Shown here: piece after piece, positions 35,423-44,745 of the stretch
Layout: each line of letters starts with the position of its first letter
How positions within the stretch are numbered: position 1 is the first letter of the stretch
DNA from: an uncultured Clostridium sp.
GTDB taxonomy: Bacteria > Bacillota > Clostridia > Clostridiales > Clostridiaceae
Direction of reading: 5' to 3'
Assembly: GCF_947039605.1 (NCBI RefSeq)
Contig: NZ_CAMQZG010000006.1
Location: 1-64,000 of the forward strand
DNA length: 64,000 nt
Translations under genes and position numbers: made by a program
The notes under the pieces: generated by a model
The model's database searches: none
What the model was told of the DNA's origin: nothing
What the model saw: the letters and a program-made list of their open reading frames with translations, nothing else

Positions 35423-36532
35423 ATGGGTATTATAGGGAATTTTGGGATTGTACAACTTATGATAATAGTGGTAGTAGTTTACATAATTATTAATAGTATT
35501 TTTATCAAGAAAAGCAGGGAATTTAATATATCAAGAGAGTTTGTAAAGTTTATGTTTCTTGTATATTTCTTTGGAGTTTTAGCATATACAGCAGGAGGGT
35601 TTTATATAGACTTACGACCAGATAGAATGACTTTAAGTTCTATTAATTTCATTCCAATAGTTGAAACTATAAAGATGTTTACTGGGGAAAATTTAAATAA
35701 TGCACTTCATCAAGTGATTGGGAACTTTATAATGTTTATTCCTCTTGGAATGTTTTTACCTGTTTTATATAAAGGGTGTAATAAGATTTTAAAGATAGCT
35801 GGAATTTCATTTATGTGTACTTTTATTATTGAGTTTAATCAATGGATTGGTGGCAGAGGGGCAGATGTAGATGATTTGATTATTAATACTTTAGGTGGAA
35901 TTACGGGATATTTAATTTATAAGCTTTTAGAGAATATAGTTAAGAAAGTAAAGTTATTTAAGGTGATATTAGAGAGTAGTTCTAGTGAGAAATCTGCTGT
36001 TAAAGGGGTTTTAATAGTTGCTATACCTGTGTATTTATTTATTCATGGGAGTTATCATATATCTAATTATTTGGATATAAAATATAATTCAGTTGATATG
36101 AGCAATATAAGTAGTGTTTTTGAGGAAAGAGGTAGAGAAGTTATTGCAACTAAAAATATAGAGCAAGATATAATATGTATGACTAAAGATGATGATAGTG
36201 GTTATTATTCAACTCATTATTATAAGAAGGGGGAGCATTATTTTGAGGCTATGGAGTCTAAGATAAATGATACTTCTGATATAACTAATTATTTATATAA
36301 TGAGGAAGGTGACTTTATAACTTCTGATAGTTATTCATGGAATGAAAGTAATCAGATAGAGGTTATTAACGCTTATATTAAAATACCTGTGGGTAAAAGT
36401 GCAGTCTTTTATAATGGGGATAAAAAGGTAAGTGTAAAAGCTAGTAAAGAAATTTCTTATGAGGATGTTAATGTACTTGATTTAGGTTTGAATTCTGAGG
36501 AAATAGATAAAATAAAAGTTAGAATAGAATAA
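35423..36532 (+). CDS. VanZ-like membrane protein with extra C-terminal domain
   Basis: The 369-residue protein has an N-terminal VanZ domain (about 1-165) with four or five membrane segments and the pattern NFIPIVETIKMF, QVIGNFIMFIPLGMFLP and EFNQWIGGRGADVDDLIINTLGG. It continues with another membrane segment (about 195-212) and an extracellular domain of about 150 residues that I do not recognise. VanZ proteins are linked to glycopeptide tolerance and envelope stress. The ATG follows AGAGGTG. Confidence 0.85.
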   Translation: MGIIGNFGIVQLMIIVVVVYIIINSIFIKKSREFNISREFVKFMFLVYFFGVLAYTAGGFYIDLRPDRMTLSSINFIPIVETIKMFTGENLNNALHQVIGNFIMFIPLGMFLPVLYKGCNKILKIAGISFMCTFIIEFNQWIGGRGADVDDLIINTLGGITGYLIYKLLENIVKKVKLFKVILESSSSEKSAVKGVLIVAIPVYLFIHGSYHISNYLDIKYNSVDMSNISSVFEERGREVIATKNIEQDIICMTKDDDSGYYSTHYYKKGEHYFEAMESKINDTSDITNYLYNEEGDFITSDSYSWNESNQIEVINAYIKIPVGKSAVFYNGDKKVSVKASKEISYEDVNVLDLGLNSEEIDKIKVRIE

Positions 36533-36535
36533 TAG

Positions 36536-36574
36536 AAAAAAGCTTGTGTGGTGGAAGCCACACAAGCTTTTTTT
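36536..36574 (+). terminator. Terminator of the VanZ gene
   Basis: AAAAAAGCTTGTGTGG and CCACACAAGCTTTTTT; also usable by the convergent gene. Confidence 0.9.
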
Positions 36575-36584
36575 CTATAAGTAT

Positions 36585-36890
36585 TTAATCTTGATTAGCA
36601 AGATTATTATAAAGTAGATTAGTAAGAATACAGTATATGATAAATCCTAAGATACCTAAGTAACCATATAAAAATAGTGTAAGTCCTACAAATTCAGTTA
36701 TATAAAAAATGATTTTTTTCTTGATTAGTTTATGTGCAAAAAAATTAAAAAATAGTAGTGTGATTATTCCTATAATAAGTGGAACTAAAACATGAATATG
36801 TGAAAATAGTCCTTTGCAAATTATAAGAAAAAGCATACCAGTAATAAGGAGTGAAAAATCTATAAATCGTATTTTTACTTTTGTATCCAT
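36585..36890 (-). CDS. Small membrane protein, 101 aa
   Basis: Three or four hydrophobic segments are seen. It is a distant paralogue of the 111-residue protein at 40843-41178: both share a FAHxLixKKI-FY stretch in the middle. The two bracket the kinase, regulator and ABC genes. Function unknown; a transporter or sensor accessory is possible. The ATG follows GAGGG. Confidence 0.65.
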   Translation of the reverse strand: MDTKVKIRFIDFSLLITGMLFLIICKGLFSHIHVLVPLIIGIITLLFFNFFAHKLIKKKIIFYITEFVGLTLFLYGYLGILGFIIYCILTNLLYNNLANQD

Positions 36891-36969
36891 AGTAGCCCTC
36901 TTTAAAACTTTCTATACTAATATTGTATTTTGAAGAGGTGTTAAATGTTCTATTATTAAGTTTTTACTA

Positions 36970-37896
36970 TCATTTTTTGAAGGTTATTTTTTGTGTGAAT
37001 ATAAAGTTTTCGGCCTGTGTATCTAGTGAGATTTTTTTATCTTCTGAGATAATAGATTTAACAATATAAAGCCCAAGACCTCTGTTAGTTCCTTTGCTTG
37101 AATAGCCTTTTCTAAAGATTTTTTGTAGGTTAATGTTTTCAGTTTCTGTGCTGTTTCTTATTATTATAGTGCTTGAATTTTCTTCTGTTATGATTGCAAA
37201 TTCAAATCTTTTTTCTTTTGATTTATCTGCTGCTTCTATAGCGTTATCTAATAGTATTCCTATGATTTTACAAAGCATAATTTTATCAAGATGTGCAAGG
37301 CCAGTTTTGTCTGCAATATCTATAAATACATCTATTCCTTTTTGTTGTGCTTGGATTAGTTTAACTGCTACAAGTCCTTTTAGTTCTTCTTCTTTTATGT
37401 TTTTTAGTAGTCCTATTTTGTGATTGTTATTTTTGATTTGAGATGATAAAGGGACTATATTTTCTGAAAAATATGATTTTAAATCAGTTACATTTTCTTC
37501 TTCTATATAGTACGAAAGTGTTGAGATTATATTCATATAGTCATGCTTAAAAACTCTCATATCATCATAGATTTTTTCAAGGTTATCAGTGTACATTTTT
37601 AGGTCATCTAAAGCTTTTTGATTACTTTGAGTTTGTCTTTCTGAAACTATATATTTTATAAGTATTATTACAAGGAATGTGAAAATTCCAAGGAAAATAC
37701 AAAGTTCAATTAGTATATCACTAGAGTTTGTTTTAGTACTGTATTTTTCTAGTATGAAGAAGAATATAGTTGCAATTATAAAGAGAAGAAATAAACCAAG
37801 ATAGTTAAATTCTTTTATGGATAAATCTTTATTTTTAAGTAGAGAAACAGCATACATAGCCGATAGTATAAATAAAGTAATTAGGAATAAAAGCAT
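36970..37896 (-). CDS. GHKL sensor histidine kinase (AgrC/NatK type)
   Basis: The 308-residue protein has two or three N-terminal membrane segments (to about 85), a coiled stretch, the phosphoacceptor FKHDYMNI (His at about 119) and a GHKL ATPase domain with GILLDNAIEAA (N-box) and GLGLYIVKSI (G-box). It is divergent from the LytTR regulator gene (87 bases between starts), which is the likely partner. The ATG follows AAAGGAG. Confidence 0.92.
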   Translation of the reverse strand: MLLFLITLFILSAMYAVSLLKNKDLSIKEFNYLGLFLLFIIATIFFFILEKYSTKTNSSDILIELCIFLGIFTFLVIILIKYIVSERQTQSNQKALDDLKMYTDNLEKIYDDMRVFKHDYMNIISTLSYYIEEENVTDLKSYFSENIVPLSSQIKNNNHKIGLLKNIKEEELKGLVAVKLIQAQQKGIDVFIDIADKTGLAHLDKIMLCKIIGILLDNAIEAADKSKEKRFEFAIITEENSSTIIIRNSTETENINLQKIFRKGYSSKGTNRGLGLYIVKSIISEDKKISLDTQAENFIFTQKITFKK

Positions 37897-37982
37897 AGGA
37901 AATCTCCTTTTTTTATAGTATTATGTATATAAATATTATTCCATTTAATGGGATTTAAGTAAATGGGTTGGGGGTTATAATT

Positions 37983-38711
37983 TTGTTAAATATTTTTATT
38001 TGTGAAGATGATAAAGTTCAATTAAATAGAGTGAAAAAGATAGTTGAAGATTTTATTTTAATTGAGGAACTTGATTTTAAACTTGTACTTGCAACAGAGA
38101 ATCCATATAAAGTTTTAGATGAAATTGATAACTCGAAGAATAGTGGAATCTACTTTTTAGATATAGATTTAAGTAGTGATATTAATGGGATGGAACTTGC
38201 AAAAAAAATAAGAGAAAAAGACCCAAGAGGATATATTATTTTTATTACAACACATGGTGAAATGAGTTATCTTACTTTTACGTATAAAGTTGAGGCTATG
38301 GATTTTATAGTAAAGGATATGTGTGATGATTTAGCTGATAGAGTTAAAAGTTGTATTATTGATGCACAAAGTAAACATACAAGTCTTGGTGTGGATAAAA
38401 AAATGTTTAGTATTGAGGTTGATAATAAAATAATAGCAATTGAGCAGGATAAAATATTATTCTTTGAAACATCTGAAAAAGTCCACAAGCTAAAACTTTA
38501 TACAAGCAATAGAGTAATAGAGTTTTATGGACAAATGAGAGAGATTGAGGAGCAAGTTGATGATAATTTTATAAGAATTCATAGGTCATATTTGATTAAT
38601 AAAAACTATATAGAGGTAGTTGATAAATCTAAGATGATTGTTGTTTTAGAGGGAGATTATGAAACTTTAATATCTAGTAGAAAAATTAAATTGTTAAAAG
38701 GACTATATTAA
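37983..38711 (+). CDS. LytTR-family response regulator
   Basis: The 242-residue protein has a receiver domain (ICEDD at the start, phosphoacceptor Asp in YFLDIDL) and a C-terminal LytTR DNA-binding domain (about 140-242; FFETSEKVHKLKLYT, FIRIHRSYLINKNYI). The start is TTG at 37983, 8 bases after GGGGG; an upstream TTG at 37968 has no site. LytTR proteins bind pairs of direct repeats about 21 bases apart; such pairs lie at 41261-41289 and 50387-50415. Confidence 0.92.
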   Translation: MLNIFICEDDKVQLNRVKKIVEDFILIEELDFKLVLATENPYKVLDEIDNSKNSGIYFLDIDLSSDINGMELAKKIREKDPRGYIIFITTHGEMSYLTFTYKVEAMDFIVKDMCDDLADRVKSCIIDAQSKHTSLGVDKKMFSIEVDNKIIAIEQDKILFFETSEKVHKLKLYTSNRVIEFYGQMREIEEQVDDNFIRIHRSYLINKNYIEVVDKSKMIVVLEGDYETLISSRKIKLLKGLY

Positions 38712-38729
38712 TTTATAGTCCTTGTTTTT

Positions 38730-39518
38730 TTATAAAGCTATTATTTGTTCATGTGATAGCATATCTAAAATTTCATTAAAGAAAATTCTTTGTGTCTTTG
38801 TTTTCCTTTCAAGGGTATCATTTATTACACCATCTTTAAGTTTTAAAACTTTTGTTGAGTAAGATGCAACCAAGGCGTCGTGAGTTACCATAAGAACTGT
38901 TATATTATCTTTTTCATTTAGATTTTTGAAAATACTCATAATGCTAGCAGCGGTTTCACTATCAAGGTTTCCTGTTGGCTCATCAGCTATAATTATTTTT
39001 GGATTTGAAATTAAAGCTCTTGCGATAGCTACTCTTTGCTGTTGTCCACCTGAACATTGAACAGGATATTTATCAAGGAGGTCTGTTATTCCAAGTTTTA
39101 TAGCAATTTCATCAATTCTTTTATGCATTTCTTCGATAGATTTTCCTGCAATAGCAAGTGGCATTCCTATATTTTCTCTACAAGTTAAAAGGTCTATAAG
39201 ATTAAAGTTTTGAAATACAAACCCTATATTTTCAGCAATAATTTTAGCAACAGAAGTTTCTCCAAGAGCTCTAAGTTTTTGACCGTTGATAAAAACATTT
39301 CCTTTAGTAGGTGTATCAAGATTAGATATTAAATTTAGCAGAGTTGATTTACCAGAACCAGATGGTCCCATGACGGATATAAATTCGCCTTCATATATAG
39401 TTAAGTCTATTGATTTTATTACTTTATAGGTATTTGTAACTTCATTTCTTGCAAGAAGACCACCTTTAAATTTGTTATAGTCTTTACATAGATTTTCTGT
39501 TTTGATTATTTCTTTCAT
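38730..39518 (-). CDS. ABC transporter ATPase (BceA/MacB-like)
   Basis: The 262-residue ATPase has Walker A GPSGSGKST, a Q-loop FQNFNLID, signature CSGGQQQRVAIARAL, Walker B IIIADEP and a switch His in TVLMVTHD. FtsX-type permease partners of this ATPase class serve antimicrobial peptide resistance or signalling. The start at 39518 follows AGGGG by 9 bases. It follows its permease with a 19-base gap. Confidence 0.93.
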   Translation of the reverse strand: MKEIIKTENLCKDYNKFKGGLLARNEVTNTYKVIKSIDLTIYEGEFISVMGPSGSGKSTLLNLISNLDTPTKGNVFINGQKLRALGETSVAKIIAENIGFVFQNFNLIDLLTCRENIGMPLAIAGKSIEEMHKRIDEIAIKLGITDLLDKYPVQCSGGQQQRVAIARALISNPKIIIADEPTGNLDSETAASIMSIFKNLNEKDNITVLMVTHDALVASYSTKVLKLKDGVINDTLERKTKTQRIFFNEILDMLSHEQIIAL

Positions 39519-39537
39519 TTTGAACAACCCCTTTTAT

Positions 39538-40818
39538 TTAAAATAAATTTTCTAATATATTGTTTTTAATAATTCTGTGAGCGATAACAACTGCAATGAT
39601 TCCAAGTATTAAAGTTACGATAAGGAAAGGGATGATAAACATCATATTCATTGGACCTGCAAGACTATAAAGATGAAGTGAAACAAGTCCAAGTGCTAGT
39701 GGTAAAAATAAAATGTAAGCTGTAAAAAGTATCATTTTATTTTTTACTATTTTAAGAATTTCTTCTTTAGAAAATCCAAGGTTTTTAAGTCCTTTATATG
39801 AATCTAATCTATTTAAACCTTCTAGTGTAAGTTTGAAAATTATAGTTATAGTTATAAGCAGTGAGATGAATATTAAAGATACTCTTGTAAGTATTTCTGT
39901 TGGTAATCCTAGAGCTACACCGTTAAAAGTAAGTAAAGCAAGTTGTGGGATTAGTAGAACAAGAATTAATAATGATAGACTTTGTTTTATACTAAAAGAT
40001 AATTCTTTTATAGTTAGCAGGTGTAGTTTTTTATTAAGAAGTTTTTTTCTGCAAAGAAAGTCTATGAAATAAGGGAATCCATATACTTTTAGACCTATTA
40101 GCCCAAAGAATGAAGTTGTAGAAAGGACATCAACCATTTTATATAAATCTATTCCAGGTCCTAGATCTTTTGCATAAAAATATCCTGCAAATATGCTAAG
40201 TGCAGCAATTAATGAGAGTATTCCAAGTAGAGGTTTATTTTTAGTTTCAGAAGTTATTTCTTTTTTGTGTAAGTTGATAATATCAATAGCTTCAGCTCTA
40301 TAAAAAAGTCCACCATTATTTAGTATCATGACAAAGGTTTGTATTGCTACGATTAGAAGTGTGAGTCCAAATCCTATGAGTGAAAATCCAAATGTTATAA
40401 AGTTTAGTCCAGTTAAAGCATTAAGTAACATTCCTAAAAGTGGTGTTAGGATAAGTGAAATAATTATTCCTAGAAATAAAGAAACACTAACTATAAAGAG
40501 GCTTTGAATAGCAGCAAGTCCAAATGCTTTGGGTTTTGAAAGTCCTGCGGTTAACTGTATAGCAAATTCACGATTTCTTGCTACCATAGCAATTGAGTTC
40601 ATATACCAACCAAGATAGATAGCTACAAGACTAAGGAAATATCCTAGAATTATAATGAAGTCGATATTCTCTTGACTACCTATAAGCGTAGTATTTAAAG
40701 ATGAGATATTAAAAAAAGTTAATGTAAGAGCATATACAATTGATGTAGAAAGTAGGATAGAAGCTGTGATACTTCTATCTCTTTTTATAAAACCAAGTTT
40801 GAGATTAAGATTTTCCAT
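39538..40818 (-). CDS. FtsX-like ABC permease
   Basis: The 426-residue protein has about ten hydrophobic segments, and the two FtsX repeats are recognisable by AMVARNREFAIQLTAGLSKPKAF and KGLKNLGFSKEEILKIV. No large extracellular domain is present, so it is shorter than BceB (about 640). It forms an operon with the ATPase downstream and a small membrane protein upstream. ATG after AGGGGGA. Confidence 0.88.
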   Translation of the reverse strand: MENLNLKLGFIKRDRSITASILLSTSIVYALTLTFFNISSLNTTLIGSQENIDFIIILGYFLSLVAIYLGWYMNSIAMVARNREFAIQLTAGLSKPKAFGLAAIQSLFIVSVSLFLGIIISLILTPLLGMLLNALTGLNFITFGFSLIGFGLTLLIVAIQTFVMILNNGGLFYRAEAIDIINLHKKEITSETKNKPLLGILSLIAALSIFAGYFYAKDLGPGIDLYKMVDVLSTTSFFGLIGLKVYGFPYFIDFLCRKKLLNKKLHLLTIKELSFSIKQSLSLLILVLLIPQLALLTFNGVALGLPTEILTRVSLIFISLLITITIIFKLTLEGLNRLDSYKGLKNLGFSKEEILKIVKNKMILFTAYILFLPLALGLVSLHLYSLAGPMNMMFIIPFLIVTLILGIIAVVIAHRIIKNNILENLF

Positions 40819-40842
40819 AATAAATTCCCCCTGTTATTTTAG

Positions 40843-41178
40843 TTATTTAGGTTCAATAAATTTTTTGTATACATAGTCAGATAAGAAAGCACAAACAGAA
40901 TATAATATAATAGAAGCTAGATCAAAATTTTTTGAATATAAAAGGATTAAGAATGGGATAAAATTAAGTCCATATAGAAAAATTCTTTTCCCAAGTAAGT
41001 CATGTGCAAAGTGGTTTAAGACTGCAAGTCCTAAAAATCCAACACCTAATGATATATAAATTGGTATGGCATTTACATCATAGAGAGCACCAAGTATAAG
41101 ACCTAATATACTTAAAAAACCAAGTGTAGCATCAATAAGATTAATTTTTATTTGTTTATCATTGAAATATTCAAACAT
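40843..41178 (-). CDS. Small membrane protein, 111 aa
   Basis: Three or four hydrophobic segments and the FAHDLLGKRIFLYG stretch shared with the 101-residue protein at 36585-36890. It is the first gene of the ABC operon, behind LytTR-type direct repeats. It may modulate the transporter or the kinase; no function is known. ATG after AAGGAG. Confidence 0.7.
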   Translation of the reverse strand: MFEYFNDKQIKINLIDATLGFLSILGLILGALYDVNAIPIYISLGVGFLGLAVLNHFAHDLLGKRIFLYGLNFIPFLILLYSKNFDLASIILYSVCAFLSDYVYKKFIEPK

Positions 41179-41220
41179 AGAATATCACTCCTTAAATTTA
41201 AAATTTATTTTGTCTACAAT

Positions 41221-41289
41221 ATTATCTTAGCATCAGGGGGTAGAAAGTTTATTATTATATCGTGAATGTATATTATCGTGTCGTAAATG
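41221..41289 (-). promoter_or_regulatory. LytTR-type direct repeats and promoter of the ABC operon
   Basis: On the minus strand CATTTACGA and CATTCACGA recur exactly 21 bases apart (41289 to 41261), and a -10-like GATAAT is at about 41226, 35 bases on. Two-turn spaced direct repeats upstream of the promoter are the hallmark of LytTR regulators, and one is encoded 2.5 kb away. Confidence 0.6.
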
Positions 41290-41514
41290 CATTTATTTTA
41301 TAAATAAAGGTTTAAAAAATAGAGAAGTGGGAAGTATTTAAATACCACACTTTTTTATTATATAAGCGTAGCCACATCAATTAATTTTGATGTGGCTATT
41401 TGCATTGGTATTATAGAAGTTAAAAATTTTGTCGTTGTTTAAATATACAAATAATATCCAAAATATGGTAAAATTAAAATTAAAACAAACTTTAAAAAAG
41501 GGGGCATTTTAGAA
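41290..41514. other. Spacer with two hairpins
   Basis: It holds a stem around 41324-41356 (AAGTGGGAAGTATTTAAATACCACACTT, interrupted, with T run) and a perfect stem AGCCACATCAA / TTGATGTGGCT at 41369-41397. They look like terminators without an upstream gene on the plus strand, so they may end an unseen small transcript or act in the next leader. Confidence 0.4.
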
Positions 41515-42663
41515 ATGGTTAATAATGATTGGGGAAAAAACATTTCAATAGTTGACACAACCTTGCGTGATGGGGAACAAACAGCAGGTGTTGTTTTTGC
41601 TAATCATGAGAAGATTGCAATTGCAAAAGCTTTAAGTGAGATGGGAGTTCATCAGCTTGAGGTTGGTATTCCAGCAATGGGTGGAGATGAAAAACAGGCT
41701 ATTAAGGATATTTGTAAGAAGGATTTATCTTCTAGTATTATGGCTTGGAATAGAGCTGTAATTTCTGATATTAAGGAGTCTATTGATTGTGGAGTGGATG
41801 CTGTTGCTATTTCAATTTCAGTTTCAGATATTCACATAAAGCATAAGCTTAAAACTTCAAGAGAATGGGTTATAGAAAATATGTTAAAGTCAGTTGAATT
41901 TGCTAAGAAAAATGGTCTTTATGTATCTGTAAATGGGGAAGATGCATCAAGAGCTGATAAAGATTTTTTAGTTGAGTTTATTAATGCAACAAAGAGTGTT
42001 GGAGCTGATAGATTTAGATATTGTGATACTGTTGGGGTTATGGACCCTTTTAGTATTAAAGAGAGTGTAGAGTATCTTCATAAAAATACAGGTTCTGATA
42101 TAGAAATGCATACTCATAATGATTTTGGAATGGCGACTGCTAATGCTTTAGCTGGGGTTATGGGTGGTGCAAGTCATATTGGAGTTACTGTTAATGGGCT
42201 TGGTGAGAGAGCTGGAAATGCTGCTTTAGAGGAAGTTGTTATGGCTCTTAAATATGTTCATGATATTGATTTAGGTTTTAATACAGGAATGTTTAAGGAT
42301 GTTTCTCACTATGTTTCAGATGCTGCTGGAAGAACTCTTCCTGAGTGGAAGGCAATAGTTGGGGCAAATATGTTCCGTCATGAGTCTGGAATTCATGCTG
42401 ATGGAGCTATTAAAAATCCTAAAAATTATGAAGCTTTTGATCCAGAGGAAATTGGACTTCAAAGACAAATAGTTATAGGAAAACATTCAGGAAGAGCTTC
42501 TATTGTGAATAAGTTCCATGAATATAATATAAATATTGATTCTGATATGGCACAAAGAATTTTAGATCAGGTTAGATCTATTTCTGTGTGTGTAAAAAGA
42601 CCTTTATTTGATAAAGAAATAGTGCATATTTATCAGGATATTATAGATACAAAAAATAAGTAA
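41515..42663 (+). CDS. Homocitrate synthase / Re-citrate-synthase-like enzyme (NifV/AksA family)
   Basis: The 382-residue DRE-TIM metallolyase has VDTTLRDGEQTAGV at the start, HTHNDFGMATAN and the GLGERAGNAALEE motif. It resembles NifV homocitrate synthases. No nif genes are present, and aconitase follows directly. The same pair occurs in the C. difficile aksA-acnB-icd operon. Acetyl-CoA condensation with oxaloacetate (Re-citrate) or 2-oxoglutarate is likely, for glutamate synthesis; which one cannot be told. Isocitrate dehydrogenase is missing here. ATG after AGGGGG. Confidence 0.85.
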   Translation: MVNNDWGKNISIVDTTLRDGEQTAGVVFANHEKIAIAKALSEMGVHQLEVGIPAMGGDEKQAIKDICKKDLSSSIMAWNRAVISDIKESIDCGVDAVAISISVSDIHIKHKLKTSREWVIENMLKSVEFAKKNGLYVSVNGEDASRADKDFLVEFINATKSVGADRFRYCDTVGVMDPFSIKESVEYLHKNTGSDIEMHTHNDFGMATANALAGVMGGASHIGVTVNGLGERAGNAALEEVVMALKYVHDIDLGFNTGMFKDVSHYVSDAAGRTLPEWKAIVGANMFRHESGIHADGAIKNPKNYEAFDPEEIGLQRQIVIGKHSGRASIVNKFHEYNINIDSDMAQRILDQVRSISVCVKRPLFDKEIVHIYQDIIDTKNK

Positions 42664-42727
42664 TTAAAAATATAAATAAGAAGATGCTCTTTTAGGGCAT
42701 TTTCTAATGTAATTTGGGGGTAAAATT

Positions 42728-44653
42728 ATGGGGTTAAATTTAGTTTATAAAATTTTAGAAAAACATACTGTTGATGGGGTGCTTGAGGCTGGAAATCCAA
42801 TAGGGGTTAAAATTGACCAAACATTAACACAAGATTCAACTGGGACTATGGCTTACTTACAGCTTGAAGCTATGGGGATTGATAGGGTTAAAACAAAAAG
42901 AAGTGTAGCTTTTATTGACCACAATATGCTTCAACAAGGATTTGAAAATGCAGATGACCACAGATATATTCAAACTGTTGCTTCAAAATATGGAGTTCAT
43001 TTTTCTAGACCAGGGAATGGAATTTGTCATCAAGTTTTCTTGGAAAGATTTGCAGTTCCAGGAGATACTTTAACAGGTTCAGATAGCCATACACCTACTG
43101 CTGGTGGGGTTGGAATGCTTGCTATGGGAGCTGGTGGACTTGATGTTGCCCTTGCTATGGCAGGTGGAGCTTATTATATTAAAGCACCTGAAGTTGTAAA
43201 AGTTAATCTTACTGGAAGTTTAAATAAAATGGTTGCATCAAAAGATATTATCTTAGATGTTTTAAAACAAATGTCTGTTAAAGGTGGAGTTGGTAGAGTT
43301 TTTGAATATGGTGGTGAGGGTGTTAAAACTCTTTCAGTTCCACAAAGAGCTACTATAACAAATATGGGAGCAGAGCTTGGTGCAACTACTTCAATATTCC
43401 CAAGTGATGAGAAAACTTTAGAATTCTTTAAGGCACAAGGTAGAGAAGAAGATTGGTTTGAATTTAAGGCAGACGCTGATGCTACTTATGATTTAGAAAT
43501 TACAGTTAATTTAGATAAACTTGTGCCTATGGCAGCAAAACCTCATAGCCCAGATAATATTGCTACTATTGAGGAAATAGGAAAAATTAAAGTAGACCAA
43601 GTTGGAATAGGAAGTTGTACAAACTCTTCTTACGAAGATTTAATGAAAGTTGCTAGAATTTTAAAAGGTAAGAAAGTTCATAATGATGTCAGCCTTGTAA
43701 TTGCACCAGGTTCAAGACAAGTTATGGAGATGATTGCTAGAAATGGAGCACTTGCAGATATTATAAGTTCTGGTGCTAGAGTTTTAGAAAATGGTTGTGG
43801 ACCTTGTATAGGTATGGGACAATCACCTAAAACAGATGCTATTTCTCTTAGAACTTTTAATAGAAATTTCTATGGAAGAAGTGGGACATTATCTGCAAAA
43901 GTATATCTTGTAAGCCCAGAGGTTGCAGCAGTTTCTGCACTAACAGGGGTGCTTACAGACCCAAGAGAATTTGATGTAGATTTCTCTGATATAACAGTAA
44001 ACAAATTTTTAATAGATGATAGTATGATAATTGCACCAGCAGAGGCAGGAACTGAAATTATAGTTGAGAGAGGACCAAATATTAAGCCTTTTCCTATAAA
44101 TGTGGAACTTCCAGAGGCTATAAAAGCAAAGACTGTTTTAATAGTTGAAGATAATATTACAACAGACCATATCATGCCATCTAATGCTAAATTACTTCCA
44201 TTTAGAAGTAATATACCTTATCTTTCAGAATTCTGTTTTAATACAGTTGATGAAGATTTTCCAACTAGAGCAAAAGAGAATAATGGTGGATTTATAATTG
44301 CGGGAGATAACTATGGTCAAGGTTCAAGTAGAGAACATGCAGCCCTTGCTCCATTATATCTTGGAATTAAAGGTGTTGTTTGTAAGTCATTTGCAAGAAT
44401 ACACAAAGCAAACCTTATAAATAGTGGGATAGTACCTATGGTGTTTGAAAACTTAAATGATTATGATGGTATAGATTTATTAGATGAACTTGAGATAGAG
44501 AATATAAAAGATAGATTAAATGAGGGAGTTCTTGAGGTTAAAAATCTTACAAAAGGAACAAGTTTTACAGTTAAAACTGAACTTTCAGAAAAAGAAATAG
44601 CAGTAGTAAAAGCAGGTGGAAAGCTTAATTATACAAAGATTACTGCAAACTAA
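42728..44653 (+). CDS. acn: Aconitate hydratase
   Basis: The 641-residue single-chain aconitase interconverts citrate and isocitrate through a 4Fe-4S cluster. The cluster Cys are visible in IGSCTNSS and GCGPCIGMG. Also seen are GSDSHTPTAGGVGML and the swivel-domain GDNYGQGSSREHAAL. It lies 64 bases after the synthase gene. The ribosome binding site GGGGGUAAAAUU is complementary to the CCCC segment of the small RNAs at 11.7-12.2 kb. Confidence 0.96.
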   Translation: MGLNLVYKILEKHTVDGVLEAGNPIGVKIDQTLTQDSTGTMAYLQLEAMGIDRVKTKRSVAFIDHNMLQQGFENADDHRYIQTVASKYGVHFSRPGNGICHQVFLERFAVPGDTLTGSDSHTPTAGGVGMLAMGAGGLDVALAMAGGAYYIKAPEVVKVNLTGSLNKMVASKDIILDVLKQMSVKGGVGRVFEYGGEGVKTLSVPQRATITNMGAELGATTSIFPSDEKTLEFFKAQGREEDWFEFKADADATYDLEITVNLDKLVPMAAKPHSPDNIATIEEIGKIKVDQVGIGSCTNSSYEDLMKVARILKGKKVHNDVSLVIAPGSRQVMEMIARNGALADIISSGARVLENGCGPCIGMGQSPKTDAISLRTFNRNFYGRSGTLSAKVYLVSPEVAAVSALTGVLTDPREFDVDFSDITVNKFLIDDSMIIAPAEAGTEIIVERGPNIKPFPINVELPEAIKAKTVLIVEDNITTDHIMPSNAKLLPFRSNIPYLSEFCFNTVDEDFPTRAKENNGGFIIAGDNYGQGSSREHAALAPLYLGIKGVVCKSFARIHKANLINSGIVPMVFENLNDYDGIDLLDELEIENIKDRLNEGVLEVKNLTKGTSFTVKTELSEKEIAVVKAGGKLNYTKITAN

Positions 44654-44697
44654 AGGTAATTTCTAACTTGTGATATATGAACAGCTATGGTAATATA

Positions 44698-44745
44698 AAA
44701 AAGCTAGTTACTAATATAATTATTTATAGTAGTAACTGGCTTTTA
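44698..44745 (+). terminator. Terminator of the aconitase gene
   Basis: AAAAGCTAGTTACT and AGTAACTGGCTTTT. Confidence 0.75.

Noticed and set aside
41515..42663. Nitrogen-fixation nifV as evidence of a nif locus
   Set aside because: No other nif gene is present, and pairing with aconitase fits a citrate/homocitrate route better.
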